From Aliihoeflea sp023389195 (lineage in GTDB: Bacteria > Pseudomonadota > Alphaproteobacteria > Rhizobiales > Rhizobiaceae), in contig JAEWET010000010.1 of NCBI GenBank assembly GCA_023389195.1, forward strand, positions 1 through 64,000: a DNA stretch of 64,000 nt, given 5' to 3'. Under the pieces are notes generated by a model that was not told the DNA's origin, ran no database searches, and worked only from the letters and a program-made list of their open reading frames with translations. A program made the translations under genes and the position numbers. Shown here piece by piece: positions 38,014 to 48,150 of the stretch. How positions within the stretch are numbered: position 1 is the first letter of the stretch; every line of letters begins with the position of its first letter.

Positions 38014-38160
38014 CCCCCTCTCCGCCTCGCTTCGCGAGGCACCTCTCCCCCACTTCGCGGGGGCGAGGAAACGCTGCTGCAAACGTCGAGCGATTTCCAG
38101 CTTGGAGTTCCTCGCCCCCTTCGGGGGAGAGGTGCCTCGCGAAACGAGGCGGAGAGGGGG
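38014..38160. repeat. Long palindromic intergenic element, type 3
   Basis: Arms of about 53-57 bases (38014-38070 and 38108-38160) pair nearly completely, with a 37-base centre. Each arm contains a smaller hairpin (GCCTCGCTTCGCGAGGC on the left). The sequence is distinct from types 1, 2 and 4. It separates the methyltransferase from pgeF on the same strand. Confidence 0.85.
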
Positions 38161-38250
38161 GTGCCTTGGCGCAAACCTCCCCCCAATTGACACCACCCCT
38201 CCCCTCCACCACCATCGCGCCCGACCCGGCAGAAGACGAGAAGGCGGCAT

Positions 38251-39045
38251 ATGCTCGATCTGGCTCGACCGGACCCGGTGCGGTCCGATCTACTCGACAC
38301 ACTTGCGCCCAAGGGCATACGCCACGGCTTCTTCACGCGCGCTGGCGGCGTGTCGGACGGCATCTATCGCGGCTTGAATGTCGGCCTCGGCTCGAACGAT
38401 TCGCGCGAGGCGGTGGTCGAAAACCGCCGCCGCGCCGCCAGATGGCTCGGCGTGCCCGAGACGCATCTGACGACGGTGCATCAAATCCACTCGCCCGACG
38501 TCGAGATCGTGACCGCGCCGATCCCCTATGACCAGCGCCCGAAGGCGGATGCTCTGGTGACCGCGACCCCTGGTATCGCGCTTGGCGTGCTGACGGCCGA
38601 TTGCGGCCCGATCCTCTTTGCCGACGCCGATGCGGGCGTCATCGGCGCCGCCCATGCCGGCTGGAAAGGCGCGGTTTACGGAATCATCGAGAACACGCTC
38701 GCCGCCATGGAAAAACTCGGCGCGAAACGCGCCAACGTCCACGCAGTGCTGGGCCCGGCAATCAGTGCTGCAAACTACGAGGTGGGCCCGGAACGCGTCG
38801 CCGATCTGATCGCGGCGGACGGTGCGAACGAAGCCTATCTCGTGCCCTCGGCGAGCGCCGGCCACGCGATGTTCGACCTGAACCGCTACACGGTCGACCG
38901 GCTGACGCGCGCAGGCGTGACGGTTGACCATGTCGCGCGCTGCACCTATGCGGAAGCCCACAACTTCTTTTCCTACAGGCGGACGACGCACAGGCAGGAG
39001 CCGGATTACGGTCGCCAGCTCTCCGCAATCGTCCTGGAGACCTGA
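38251..39045 (+). CDS. pgeF: Peptidoglycan editing factor PgeF (YfiH/polyphenol oxidase fold)
   Basis: A 264-residue cytosolic protein of the multicopper-oxidase-like YfiH family. In E. coli it removes wrongly incorporated serine from peptidoglycan precursors. HGFFTRAGGVSDGIYRGLNV, VHQIHSPDV, LTADCGPILFAD and AAHAGWKGAVYGI hold the metal-site His and Cys. GARAFE-type purine nucleosidase activity has been proposed for relatives. ATG 38251 follows GAGAAGG. Confidence 0.93.
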   Translation: MLDLARPDPVRSDLLDTLAPKGIRHGFFTRAGGVSDGIYRGLNVGLGSNDSREAVVENRRRAARWLGVPETHLTTVHQIHSPDVEIVTAPIPYDQRPKADALVTATPGIALGVLTADCGPILFADADAGVIGAAHAGWKGAVYGIIENTLAAMEKLGAKRANVHAVLGPAISAANYEVGPERVADLIAADGANEAYLVPSASAGHAMFDLNRYTVDRLTRAGVTVDHVARCTYAEAHNFFSYRRTTHRQEPDYGRQLSAIVLET

Positions 39046-39048
39046 TTG

Positions 39049-40200
39049 ATGGCGCTGCATTTCGACAGAACCGAATTCGATTCCCGCCGCGACCGCCTGC
39101 TGATCGAGATGGCCGAGCGCAAGCTCGACGCGATCCTGCTCTTCGCGCAGGAAAGCATGTACTGGCTGACCGGCTACGACACGTTCGGCTTCTGCTTCTT
39201 CCAGTCGATGGTGGTGAAGTCGGACGGCTCGATGGTGCTTCTGACCCGCTCCGCCGACATGCGTCAGGCCAAGCACACCTCGACCATCGAGAATATCGTC
39301 CTGTGGACCGACCGCGACAAGGTCGACCCGACCGCCGACCTACGCAACCTGTTGAACGACATCGATCTTCTCGGCTGCCGCATCGGCGTCGAATACGACA
39401 CGCACGGCCTGACCGGCCACAATGCGCGCCTGCTCGACGAGCAATTGAAGACCTTCGGCAAGATCGAGGACGCCTCCGACCTCGTCTCGCGCCTTCGCCT
39501 CTTCAAGAGCCCCGCCGAGATCAAGAAGGCCGAGCGCGCGGCAGCCCTCTCCGACGACGCGCTCGACGCGGCGCTGCCGCTGATCAAGCAAGGCGGCGAC
39601 GAGGGCGCGATCCTGGCGGCCATGCAGGGGGCGATTTTCGAGGGCGGCGGCGACTATCCGGCCAACGAGTTCATCATCGGGTCGGGCGCCGACGCGCTCC
39701 TCTGCCGCTACAAGTCCGGCCGCCGCAAGCTGACCAAGACCGATCAGTTGACGCTGGAATGGTCGGGCGCCTTCGCGCACTACCACGCGCCGATGATGCG
39801 CACGGTCCTGATCGGCAAGGCCACCAAGCGCCATCAGGAACTCTACGAGGCCGCCCATGACGCGCTTCTGGCGGTCGAGAAGGCGATGGTTCCGGGTTCG
39901 ACCTTCGGCGACGTCTTCGATGCCCATGCCCGCGTGATGGAGGCGCGCGGCCTGACGCGCCACCGGCTCAACGCCTGCGGCTATTCGGTCGGCGCGCGCT
40001 TCACGCCGTCCTGGATGGACAAGCAGATGTTCTTCTCCGGCAATCCCGAGCCGATCGCGCCCGACATGACGCTTTTCGCGCATATGATCATCATGGATTC
40101 GGATTCCGAAACGGCCATGACGCTCGGCCGCACCTACCTGACCACCGAAGCCGCCCCGCGCGCCCTGTCGCGCCACGGCCTCGACTTGATCGTGCATTGA
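39049..40200 (+). CDS. M24-fold protein lacking metal ligands (creatinase/ectoine-hydrolase-like)
   Basis: A 383-residue protein with a creatinase N-terminal domain and a pita-bread C-terminal domain. In true Xaa-Pro peptidases two Asp, one His and two Glu bind metals. Here the first Asp position reads LEWSG, the second HAPMMRT, the His site ACGYSVG, and the next Glu site LFAHMI. Creatinase and ectoine hydrolase DoeA show similar losses, so it may be a metal-free amidohydrolase; the substrate is unknown. ATG 39049 is used (TTG 39046 is adjacent). It follows pgeF by three bases. Confidence 0.85.
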   Translation: MALHFDRTEFDSRRDRLLIEMAERKLDAILLFAQESMYWLTGYDTFGFCFFQSMVVKSDGSMVLLTRSADMRQAKHTSTIENIVLWTDRDKVDPTADLRNLLNDIDLLGCRIGVEYDTHGLTGHNARLLDEQLKTFGKIEDASDLVSRLRLFKSPAEIKKAERAAALSDDALDAALPLIKQGGDEGAILAAMQGAIFEGGGDYPANEFIIGSGADALLCRYKSGRRKLTKTDQLTLEWSGAFAHYHAPMMRTVLIGKATKRHQELYEAAHDALLAVEKAMVPGSTFGDVFDAHARVMEARGLTRHRLNACGYSVGARFTPSWMDKQMFFSGNPEPIAPDMTLFAHMIIMDSDSETAMTLGRTYLTTEAAPRALSRHGLDLIVH

Positions 40201-40216
40201 CGGCATAGTTCGCGCC

Positions 40217-40759
40217 ATGGCTGTTTCGAGAACTCTTGCAAACGGATTCGCTTTGTCGATGGCGCTGGCGCTCGCCGGTTGCGCCGGCTCGAACGCGCTC
40301 CAGCCGAACGCGTTGACCAGCACGCAGGAGGAGGCGATCGTCGCCGCCTCGTCGAACCCGGCCGGCCGGCAGACGGCTTCTCTGGCTGCCGCCGCCAATC
40401 CGCGGCTTGCGATCCCGCCCGCCATCGGCGCCCCGGACAGCGCCAACGCGCCGCTCAACGCCCGTCTCGTCGCCCGCGCCCAGGAACTCGGCATTCCCCT
40501 CACCCCGGCCGCCAGCGCCGATGGGCTGACGATGAAGGGCTATTTCTCCGCCATCTCCGAAGGCCCGCAGACCACCGTAATCTATGTCTGGGACGTGATC
40601 GACGGCCAGGGCAATCGCCTGACCCGCATCCAGGGCCAGGAGCGCGGCGCCCGCACCTCCGGCGATGGCTGGACGAGCGTCGGGCCGGACCTGATGCAGC
40701 GCATCGCCGACCAGACGATCGACGCCTACGCATCCTGGCTTCTTGCCCGCGCCGGTTGA
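40217..40759 (+). CDS. Hypothetical lipoprotein
   Basis: A 180-residue predicted lipoprotein: ANGFALSMALALAGC forms the signal and the lipobox LAGC at about residue 22. A low-complexity stretch of about 60 residues is followed by a compact C-terminal domain (LTMKGYFSAI, TTVIYVWDVIDGQGNRL, RIADQTIDAYASW). No family name is recognised. It sits between an M24 gene and prs on the same strand. Confidence 0.78.
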   Translation: MAVSRTLANGFALSMALALAGCAGSNALQPNALTSTQEEAIVAASSNPAGRQTASLAAAANPRLAIPPAIGAPDSANAPLNARLVARAQELGIPLTPAASADGLTMKGYFSAISEGPQTTVIYVWDVIDGQGNRLTRIQGQERGARTSGDGWTSVGPDLMQRIADQTIDAYASWLLARAG

Positions 40760-40868
40760 ATCGCGCGCAAAGGACGGGAGAGGCCGAAGTGAATCGTCCC
40801 CGAAGGGTTGCATTCGCGACGCTTGCCGGTAAAAGGCCGGTCAAATCCTTTGCCGGGGACCTGACTAC

Positions 40869-41801
<933 letters not shown>

Positions 41802-41809
41802 GAGCCCGC

Positions 41810-42409
41810 ATGGACGCCAAGAAACGGTTCTGGTTGATCGCAGGGCCGAACGGCGTCGGAAAGACGACCTATGCGTTCAAGCACGTAGTCGCGATCAGCG
41901 GTTCGGTCAACTTCGTCAACATGGATGAAATCGCGCGCGGCCTCTCGCCGCTGGCGCCGGTCGCAGCCGAACGGGAAGCTGCGCGTGTCGCGCTGTGGCG
42001 CGCCCGCTTTTTCATTGCCAACGACATCGTCTTCTCGATGGAAACGACGATGTCGGGCAACGTCCACCTCGCCTTGATGGAAGAAGCGCGGGAGGCGGGC
42101 CTGTCGCCGGTTCTGCTCTATTTGTCGGTTCGCGAGCCGGAGATTTCCTTGCAGCGAATTGCCCGCCGTGTCGCCGAAGGTGGACACGACGTCGCCGAAG
42201 ACGTCGTTCGCCGCAGGTTCACGCGTAGCCACGCAAACCTTCCTCGCTATGCCGCCGCTGCCGACCTCTGGCGCGTCTATGAGGCATCGGGCTCGAAGCC
42301 GTGCCTGGCGCTCGAAGGGCGCGGTGAAACGCTTGATCACCGCGACGACGATTACCTCGCCGGCGCCAACGACATGATCCGCGGCTTCGCCGCCGGTCTA
42401 TCGAAGTAA
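41810..42409 (+). CDS. Zeta-toxin-like P-loop kinase
   Basis: A 199-residue P-loop protein. FWLIAGPNGVGKTTYAFK is the Walker A, FVNMDEIARGLSP holds the likely catalytic Asp, METTMSG resembles the substrate segment of zeta toxins, and an Arg-rich lid (RRVAEGGHDVAEDVVRRRF) follows. Zeta toxins phosphorylate UDP-N-acetylglucosamine, but related chromosomal proteins may do other work. No epsilon-like antitoxin lies next to it. It is eight bases after prs and overlaps the 3' end of chrA by 12 bases. Confidence 0.82.
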   Translation: MDAKKRFWLIAGPNGVGKTTYAFKHVVAISGSVNFVNMDEIARGLSPLAPVAAEREAARVALWRARFFIANDIVFSMETTMSGNVHLALMEEAREAGLSPVLLYLSVREPEISLQRIARRVAEGGHDVAEDVVRRRFTRSHANLPRYAAAADLWRVYEASGSKPCLALEGRGETLDHRDDDYLAGANDMIRGFAAGLSK

Positions 42410-43714
42410 CACCCAGCCCATTCCCGCCAGCGCCGCGATTGCCAGCACCACGATCAGATTGACGTGGAAGCGCAGCAGCGCCACGGCCGCGGCAACCGCG
42501 ATCACCGCCGCCGCCGCATCGAACGTCGCGAGTTCCGGCAGCAGGATGCGGAACGGGCCCGCCTCCACCTGCGAAAGTTCGCCGAACAGCACATGCAGGC
42601 CGAACCAGACGGCGAGGTTGGCGATGACGCCGACGACCGCTGCCGTCACCGCCGAGAGCGCGTTGGCCAGCCAGCGCATGTTGCGCACCGTCTCGACATA
42701 GGGCGCGCCGGCGAAGATCCACAGGAAGCACGGCACGAAGGTGAACCAGAGCGTGACGATGGCACCGGCGACGCCGCCCGTCAGTGGCTCGAATCCCGAA
42801 AGCCGCGCGCCGCCGAGGAAGCCGACGAAGGCCAGCACGAGGATCAGCGGTCCCGGCGTCGTCTCGGCAAGGCCGAGCCCGGTCAGCATCTCGTCGGGTC
42901 GCAGCCAGCCATAAATCTCGACGGCCTGCTGCGCGACATAGGCGAGCACGGCATAGGCCCCGCCGAAGGTCACCGCGGCCATCACCGAGAAGAACCCGGC
43001 CTGCTGGGTGTAGACGTTCTGCGCGCCTGCGACAGCATAGAGTGCGGCAAGCGGCAGCAGCCAGATCGCCAGCCAGGTCGCCGTTGTGCGCACGAAACGC
43101 GGCAGGCTCGGCTGCGCCCAGTCGGGGAGGTCGCGCACCGGCGCGCCGTCGCCCGCCGCGTTGCCATTGCCCGTTACGCCGAGCGCGCCAAGGGCCGCGG
43201 CAGCGAGGATCACGACCGGGAACGGGATCTGCAACAGCGCGATGGCGACGAAGGCCATCACCGCGATCGCGACCATCGCCGGCCCCTTGATCGCGCGTTT
43301 CGAAACCTTCACCAGCGCCTCGAGCACGATGGCGAGCACCGCCGCCTTGAGGCCGAAGAGCAGGCCCTGCACGATCGTGACCTCGCCGGCGACGATGTAG
43401 ATCGCCGACAGGATGGTGATGAGGAGCGCGCCGGGCAGCACGAAGAGCAGGCCCGCGATCAAACCGCCGAGCGTGCCCTTGAGCAGCCAGCCGGCATAGG
43501 TTGCAAGCTGCATCGCCTCGGGACCTGGCAGCATCATGCAATAGTTGAGCGCGTGCAGGAAACGCGGCTCGTCGAGCCAGTCGCGCTCCTCGACGAGTTC
43601 GCGGTGCATCAGCGCGATCTGCCCGGCCGGCCCGCCGAAGGAGAGGAAGCCGATCTTCGCGAAGACGCGGGTGACCTCACTGAGCGAGGGATTGGAATGT
43701 GACTGCACGAGCAC
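42398..43714 (-). CDS. chrA: Chromate transporter ChrA (long-chain, two-domain)
   Basis: A 438-residue inner-membrane carrier of the CHR superfamily with two homologous halves: GFLSFGGPAGQIALMHRELV in the first and AAVTFGGAYAVLAYVAQQAV in the second, each followed by the P/G-rich ETTPGPLIL or MMLPGPEAMQL motif. It expels chromate. There is no chrB or other resistance gene next to it. The downstream end overlaps the convergent kinase gene. Confidence 0.93.
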   Translation of the reverse strand: MLVQSHSNPSLSEVTRVFAKIGFLSFGGPAGQIALMHRELVEERDWLDEPRFLHALNYCMMLPGPEAMQLATYAGWLLKGTLGGLIAGLLFVLPGALLITILSAIYIVAGEVTIVQGLLFGLKAAVLAIVLEALVKVSKRAIKGPAMVAIAVMAFVAIALLQIPFPVVILAAAALGALGVTGNGNAAGDGAPVRDLPDWAQPSLPRFVRTTATWLAIWLLPLAALYAVAGAQNVYTQQAGFFSVMAAVTFGGAYAVLAYVAQQAVEIYGWLRPDEMLTGLGLAETTPGPLILVLAFVGFLGGARLSGFEPLTGGVAGAIVTLWFTFVPCFLWIFAGAPYVETVRNMRWLANALSAVTAAVVGVIANLAVWFGLHVLFGELSQVEAGPFRILLPELATFDAAAAVIAVAAAVALLRFHVNLIVVLAIAALAGMGWVLLR

Positions 43715-43754
43715 TCCCGGTTCAAGTCGCCGGCAAAGTAGATCGCGCCGTGTA

Positions 43755-45356
43755 TCAGCTCAATGACACATCCGATTCATTTCCAAGGGAAATCACCCGC
43801 TCGATGCCGATTGCATCGAGGAAGGCCGTATCGTGGCTGACGACGAGCAGCGCGCCGGAGAACTCGCGCAACCCCGCTTCGACCTCGACGATGGAGTCGA
43901 GATCGAGATGGTTGGTCGGCTCGTCGAGGATGAGCATTTCGAGCATTTCGCCGCCGGCGAGAACGCAGGCGAGCCCCGCGCGCAGACGTTCGCCGCCCGA
44001 AAGCGTGGCAACGCGCTGCAAGGCGGCATCGGCGCGGAACGCGTAGCGTGCGAGCGCGGAGCGGCAGAAATTCTCCTCGGCGTCAGGATTGATTCGCCTG
44101 AAATTCTCAAGGATCGATCGCTCGGGGTTGAGCAGGCCGACATGCTGGTCGAACATGGCGAGCCGCGCCGGCACGCGCAGCGCCCCGCCGAGCGGCGGCA
44201 ACATCCCCGCGATCGTCTTCAGAAGCGTCGACTTGCCGCAACCGTTCGGGCCGGTGAGCGCAATGCGCTCCGGCCCGACGATGGAAAGGTCGATGCCGCT
44301 GCGGATGGGCGTTGCGCCGAAGCCGATCGCAAGCTGCCGCGCCTCGACGAGAAGCTTGCCGCCCGGCACATAGGCCTCACGGAGCTCCGCGGAAAAGGGC
44401 GTGACGCGCTCCACCGCCGCGCGCGCGGCTGCCAGTGCATCGGCGGCAACCATGCTCTGCTTTTCTGCCAGCCGGCTGCCCCGGCCCGCGGTCGCCTCGG
44501 CGCGCTGCTGTTTCGCGTCGAGCAGGATCTTGGGGTCGGAACTACCCTTGCGCGACGTCCGGCCGGCGGCATCGCGCCGGTCCTGCTTCTCGCGGGCGAT
44601 CTGGGCATCGCGCCCCGCCTGTTTCGCCTCCGCCTCGGCCGATTGAAGCTGGCGCCGGGCCGCCTCGCGCTCGGCCTCGCGCGCTGCGCGATAGGCGCCG
44701 AAATTGCCGCCATAAATCTTCGCGCCGAGCGGCGAGAGCTCGACGATGCGGTCCATCCGGTTCAACAGCGCGCGGTCGTGGCTGACCACCAGCGCCCCGC
44801 CTTTCCAGCTACCGATCAAATCCGCCACCAGCGCGCGGCCGCCGGTGTCGAGATTGTTGGTCGGCTCGTCGAGCAGGATCATATCGGGCTGGCCGAAGAC
44901 GAGGGCGGCAAGCGCGGCGCGGGTGCGTTGGCCGCCACTGAGGCCCGCCAGCAGGCAATCGGGCGCAAGGCCCGCCAGCCCGACATCTGCCAGCGCCTTG
45001 TCGAGCCGGGCGTCGAGTGTCCAGTCGACCGAGGCGACCTCGTCGGCATTGGCGTCACCGGCAAGCGCGCGTTCGGCACGGCACAGCGCGTCGCTGACGC
45101 CGAAGAGATCGGCGATCGTTTCGCCCGGCCCGACATCCGTCATCTGGCTGAGGACGGCGATCGTGCCGGAGCGCTGGACGCTGCCGGAAGCCGGCAAGAC
45201 CGCGCCCGTCAGAAGCGCGAGCAGCGACGACTTGCCGACGCCGTTGCGCCCGACGAGGCCGGTGCGTTCCGCCCCGAAGGCAAGATCGAGATTGTTGAGA
45301 AGAACCCGCCCGTCAGGCAGGCGGAAGGTGAGATTGCGAACGGAAAGGAACGGCAT
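43755..45356 (-). CDS. ABC-F family ATPase
   Basis: A 533-residue soluble protein with two ATPase cassettes and no membrane segments. Walker A motifs are GRNGVGKS and GPNGCGKS, signatures are LSGGQRTRAALA and LSGGERLRAGLA, and Walker B motifs read LLDEPTNNLD and ILDEPTNHLD. The linker is Arg/Lys/Glu-rich (coiled coil). ABC-F proteins act on the ribosome in translation rescue or antibiotic protection; the subtype is not clear. ATG 45356 has no convincing ribosome-binding site and lies inside a short upstream ORF with a strong one. Confidence 0.92.
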   Translation of the reverse strand: MPFLSVRNLTFRLPDGRVLLNNLDLAFGAERTGLVGRNGVGKSSLLALLTGAVLPASGSVQRSGTIAVLSQMTDVGPGETIADLFGVSDALCRAERALAGDANADEVASVDWTLDARLDKALADVGLAGLAPDCLLAGLSGGQRTRAALAALVFGQPDMILLDEPTNNLDTGGRALVADLIGSWKGGALVVSHDRALLNRMDRIVELSPLGAKIYGGNFGAYRAAREAEREAARRQLQSAEAEAKQAGRDAQIAREKQDRRDAAGRTSRKGSSDPKILLDAKQQRAEATAGRGSRLAEKQSMVAADALAAARAAVERVTPFSAELREAYVPGGKLLVEARQLAIGFGATPIRSGIDLSIVGPERIALTGPNGCGKSTLLKTIAGMLPPLGGALRVPARLAMFDQHVGLLNPERSILENFRRINPDAEENFCRSALARYAFRADAALQRVATLSGGERLRAGLACVLAGGEMLEMLILDEPTNHLDLDSIVEVEAGLREFSGALLVVSHDTAFLDAIGIERVISLGNESDVSLS

Positions 45357-45414
45357 GGGACACCAGGCGAACGGTTGCGAAGCGGGCGAGATTGGCGCGC
45401 GTCGTGTCGTTCAT
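45313..45414 (-). CDS. 33-codon upstream ORF overlapping the ABC-F start
   Basis: ATG 45414-45412 is preceded nine bases upstream by AGGAGG (45429-45424). The ORF runs 33 codons (MNDTTRANLARFATVRLVSH at the start) and stops at TGA 45315-45313, inside the ABC-F coding region in a different frame. The ABC-F gene has a poor site of its own, so ribosomes arriving through this ORF could control its translation. In known ABC-F resistance genes, leader peptides mediate drug-dependent attenuation. This is a prediction; coding status is untested. Confidence 0.5.
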   Translation of the reverse strand: MNDTTRANLARFATVRLVSHAVPFRSQSHLPPA

Positions 45415-45607
45415 CGGTGTCGACCTCCTGTTGGAATTTCCGTTCTGGCAAGCTCAAATAGGCCCCCGCAAAGATTTGTTCAACCCGCGCTTGCGTCCGT
45501 GCGGCGGGCGACAGAAGATCGTCGCCGACCGTCACGCAACCGTCAGCCGGCCCCGATAGAAGTCGGCACGAAGCAATCACTGTCTTGCAGAAAAGGGATG
45601 GAGCTCC

Positions 45608-46972
45608 ATGAAGATGATCGTCGCCGCAGCCTTCGCGGCAGGACTTGTCACCACGACGGCAATGGCCCAGGACAGCGCCGCGCCGGCCGACGCGCCAGAG
45701 GACGCGGCTGCCGCCACGCATGAAAACCGCATCGACATCATCCGCCCCGACGCGCCGGAACTGGCCGCACATGGCGATCTGCCGATCGGCGTGCGCACGG
45801 TCGAGGTGACGAATGCCGACCAGATCGACGTCGCCAACACCACCGCCGGCGGCGAGCCGCCGCGCTATGAGCGCAAGCTGACACTCGAAATCTGGTATCC
45901 GGCGGCCGAAGGCACCGGCGACGAGGGCACCTACACCACGCTGCTTCGCGACGGCGAAACCGAGGTGACGCTGGCGGGACGCGGCGTGCGAGACGCCGAA
46001 CCGGCCGCAGATGGCGGCCCCTATCCGCTCGTCATCATCTCGCATGGCTACCCCGGAAACCGGTTCCTGATGAGCCACTTGGCCGAGAACCTTGCGACCA
46101 AGGGTTATGTCGTCGCCTCGATCGATCATCTGGAATCGACCTATGCCGACCAGGGCGCGTTCGGCTCGACGCTGGTCAACCGCTCGCTCGACCAGCTCTT
46201 CGTGCTGGACGAGATCGAGCGCATGAACGGCGAGGAGGGCGACTTCCTCTCCGGCCTCGTCGACACCGAAAACACCGGCCTGATCGGCTATTCGATGGGC
46301 GGGTATGGCGCGGTCATCACCGCCGGCGGCGGCGTCACCGAGACCTCCGTCGGCTATGAATGGGGCGCACCGGCCGGCACGCTCGCGATCCATCAGGCAG
46401 GCTCCCCCGAACATGGCGAGCGGGCGGAAGACCGGATCAAGGCCGTCGTCGCCTTCGCGCCCTGGGGCCGCCAGCGCGGGTTCTGGGATGCCGAAGGGCT
46501 GAAGGGCATCGAGACGCCGATCTTCTATGTCGCCGGTTCCGCCGACGACGTCTCCGGCTACGAGGACGGTGTGAAGATGCTCTATGACGAGACCGTCAAT
46601 GCCGAGCGCTATCTCCTCACCTTCGAGAACGCCAACCACAATGCCGCCGCCCCGATGCCGGCGCCTGCCGAAAGCTGGACGGTCTCGCAAAAGCTCGGCT
46701 ACGCACCCTTCGACCACTATGCCGACCCGGTCTGGGATACGGTGCGGATGAACAACATCGCCCAGCACTTCGTCACCGCCTTCCTCGGCAAGGAACTGAA
46801 GGGCGACGAGGCGATGGGCGAGTATCTCGACCTCGTCGAGAACGCCGCCGACGGCGTCACCGCGCTCGACGAGGAAGACAAGCCGACCGCCGAGCACACC
46901 TACTGGAAGGGCTTTGCCGACCGCACGGCCATGGGCCTGTCGCTGATGCACGCCATGCCGGCGGCGCAGTAG
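45608..46972 (+). CDS. Secreted alpha/beta hydrolase (PAF-acetylhydrolase-like)
   Basis: A 454-residue exported hydrolase. The signal peptide ends in AMAQ at about residue 21. VIISHGYPGNR forms the oxyanion hole, GYSMGG has the nucleophile Ser229, AGSADDVSGY the acid and ENANHNAAA the His. An acidic, Ala-rich stretch follows the signal. The substrate is unknown; the family includes platelet-activating-factor acetylhydrolases and dienelactone hydrolases. It is divergent from the ABC-F gene. Confidence 0.87.
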   Translation: MKMIVAAAFAAGLVTTTAMAQDSAAPADAPEDAAAATHENRIDIIRPDAPELAAHGDLPIGVRTVEVTNADQIDVANTTAGGEPPRYERKLTLEIWYPAAEGTGDEGTYTTLLRDGETEVTLAGRGVRDAEPAADGGPYPLVIISHGYPGNRFLMSHLAENLATKGYVVASIDHLESTYADQGAFGSTLVNRSLDQLFVLDEIERMNGEEGDFLSGLVDTENTGLIGYSMGGYGAVITAGGGVTETSVGYEWGAPAGTLAIHQAGSPEHGERAEDRIKAVVAFAPWGRQRGFWDAEGLKGIETPIFYVAGSADDVSGYEDGVKMLYDETVNAERYLLTFENANHNAAAPMPAPAESWTVSQKLGYAPFDHYADPVWDTVRMNNIAQHFVTAFLGKELKGDEAMGEYLDLVENAADGVTALDEEDKPTAEHTYWKGFADRTAMGLSLMHAMPAAQ

Positions 46973-47034
46973 GACCTCAATCTTGTCGCATCGGATCGAT
47001 CCGAAAACCGGCAACCACTTTTCGGTCCGATGCT

Positions 47035-48150
47035 CTACCGCATCACGTTGCGAAGCAGGGCGACGAGTTCGCCCTGCCGGTGCGTATCCGTCTTGGCGAA
47101 GATCGATTTCAGCCGGTGACGCGCCGTCTCGCGGGCGATGCCGAGGAACTCGGCCGCCCGGTCGATGCTGTCGCCATTGGCCAGAAGAACGGCGAAAATC
47201 GCCTCGGCCTCGGTCAACCCCAGGATCGATTGCAGCGTTTCGGCGCTGGTGCGCGGCGCGGCATCGGGATCGCGCAGGAGGACGATGACGCGCGCCTCGC
47301 TGTGAAGCCGGGTGACGAAGGCCGGCAGGTCGACGACCTCCGCGACGAGCGGGCGGCGGCCGGAGCGAAGGATCGGGATCGGCACCGCGCGCGCCGCATC
47401 GGTGAAGCCGGCCCGCAGCCGCACGGCCAGCCCGACGAGCGTATGCAGCGCCCGGTTGCTGTCGGCATGGATCGCGGTCAGTCGGCCATTGACGAGACGG
47501 ATGGCGCGCGGATTGTCCTCGAGCAGCGCCCTTGCCGGCGCATTCATCTCGATGACGCTCCGGTCGGCAGCGATCAGCACGGCGGCCTCGGCCAGCGTGT
47601 CGAGGATCTCGAGCCCGGTAATGCCGCGCGCATTGTTGAAGAAGCCCGACAGTTTCACCATCCGACGCAGATGCGGTGCCAACCGCTCCATCGATTTCGC
47701 CTCCTCGCGCGTGAAGAAGCCCTGGTCCGTGCGCCGCAGCATCGGCACGCACCAGGACTGTCCGTCGACCTTGAACCCGACGGCTGCAAAGCCCGAATAG
47801 CCCCATTTGAGATAAAGCTCGTTGTAGGTCGCGAGCTTGCGGCGCTCCTCGTCGGTCGCCAGATCGTGCTCGATCACCACCGTTCGACCGGAATTGAGCA
47901 GCGGCCAGCCGCGATCCGCCCGGTAATGGTCGACATACCATTCGCCGGCGACGTAATCCTCGAGGAACTCCGTGTAGGTCGCGGTCGCCGGCATCGCCAC
48001 GGCCGCCGCTTCCACATCCTTGGGATAGAACATCGCATCGGCCGCGCCGAAGACGCCGACGAGGTTGCGCAGCGCCGTCGGCCAGTAGTCGGGCGCGACC
48101 GTCGCCGCATAGCATTCGTCGAGCGCGCGATCGTAGATCGTGTCGGACAT
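47035..48150 (-). CDS. LuxR-type HTH transcriptional regulator
   Basis: A 371-residue regulator. The C-terminal helix-turn-helix is recognisable as LGLTEAEAIFAVLLANGDSI and the following AAEFLGIARETARHRLKSIF. The long N-terminal part looks like a PAS/GAF-like sensor but lacks autoinducer-binding signatures. ATG 48150 follows GGGGGGAAG and is preferred to the longer frame. It is divergent from the MFS pump gene across 181 bp, so it may regulate that gene. Confidence 0.88.
   Translation of the reverse strand: MSDTIYDRALDECYAATVAPDYWPTALRNLVGVFGAADAMFYPKDVEAAAVAMPATATYTEFLEDYVAGEWYVDHYRADRGWPLLNSGRTVVIEHDLATDEERRKLATYNELYLKWGYSGFAAVGFKVDGQSWCVPMLRRTDQGFFTREEAKSMERLAPHLRRMVKLSGFFNNARGITGLEILDTLAEAAVLIAADRSVIEMNAPARALLEDNPRAIRLVNGRLTAIHADSNRALHTLVGLAVRLRAGFTDAARAVPIPILRSGRRPLVAEVVDLPAFVTRLHSEARVIVLLRDPDAAPRTSAETLQSILGLTEAEAIFAVLLANGDSIDRAAEFLGIARETARHRLKSIFAKTDTHRQGELVALLRNVMR

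Noticed and set aside
45209..48115. Minus-strand 968-codon frame spanning ABC-F leader, hydrolase antisense and LuxR gene
   Set aside because: Crosses several well-supported genes in another frame; composition is repetitive Arg/Gly/Asp.
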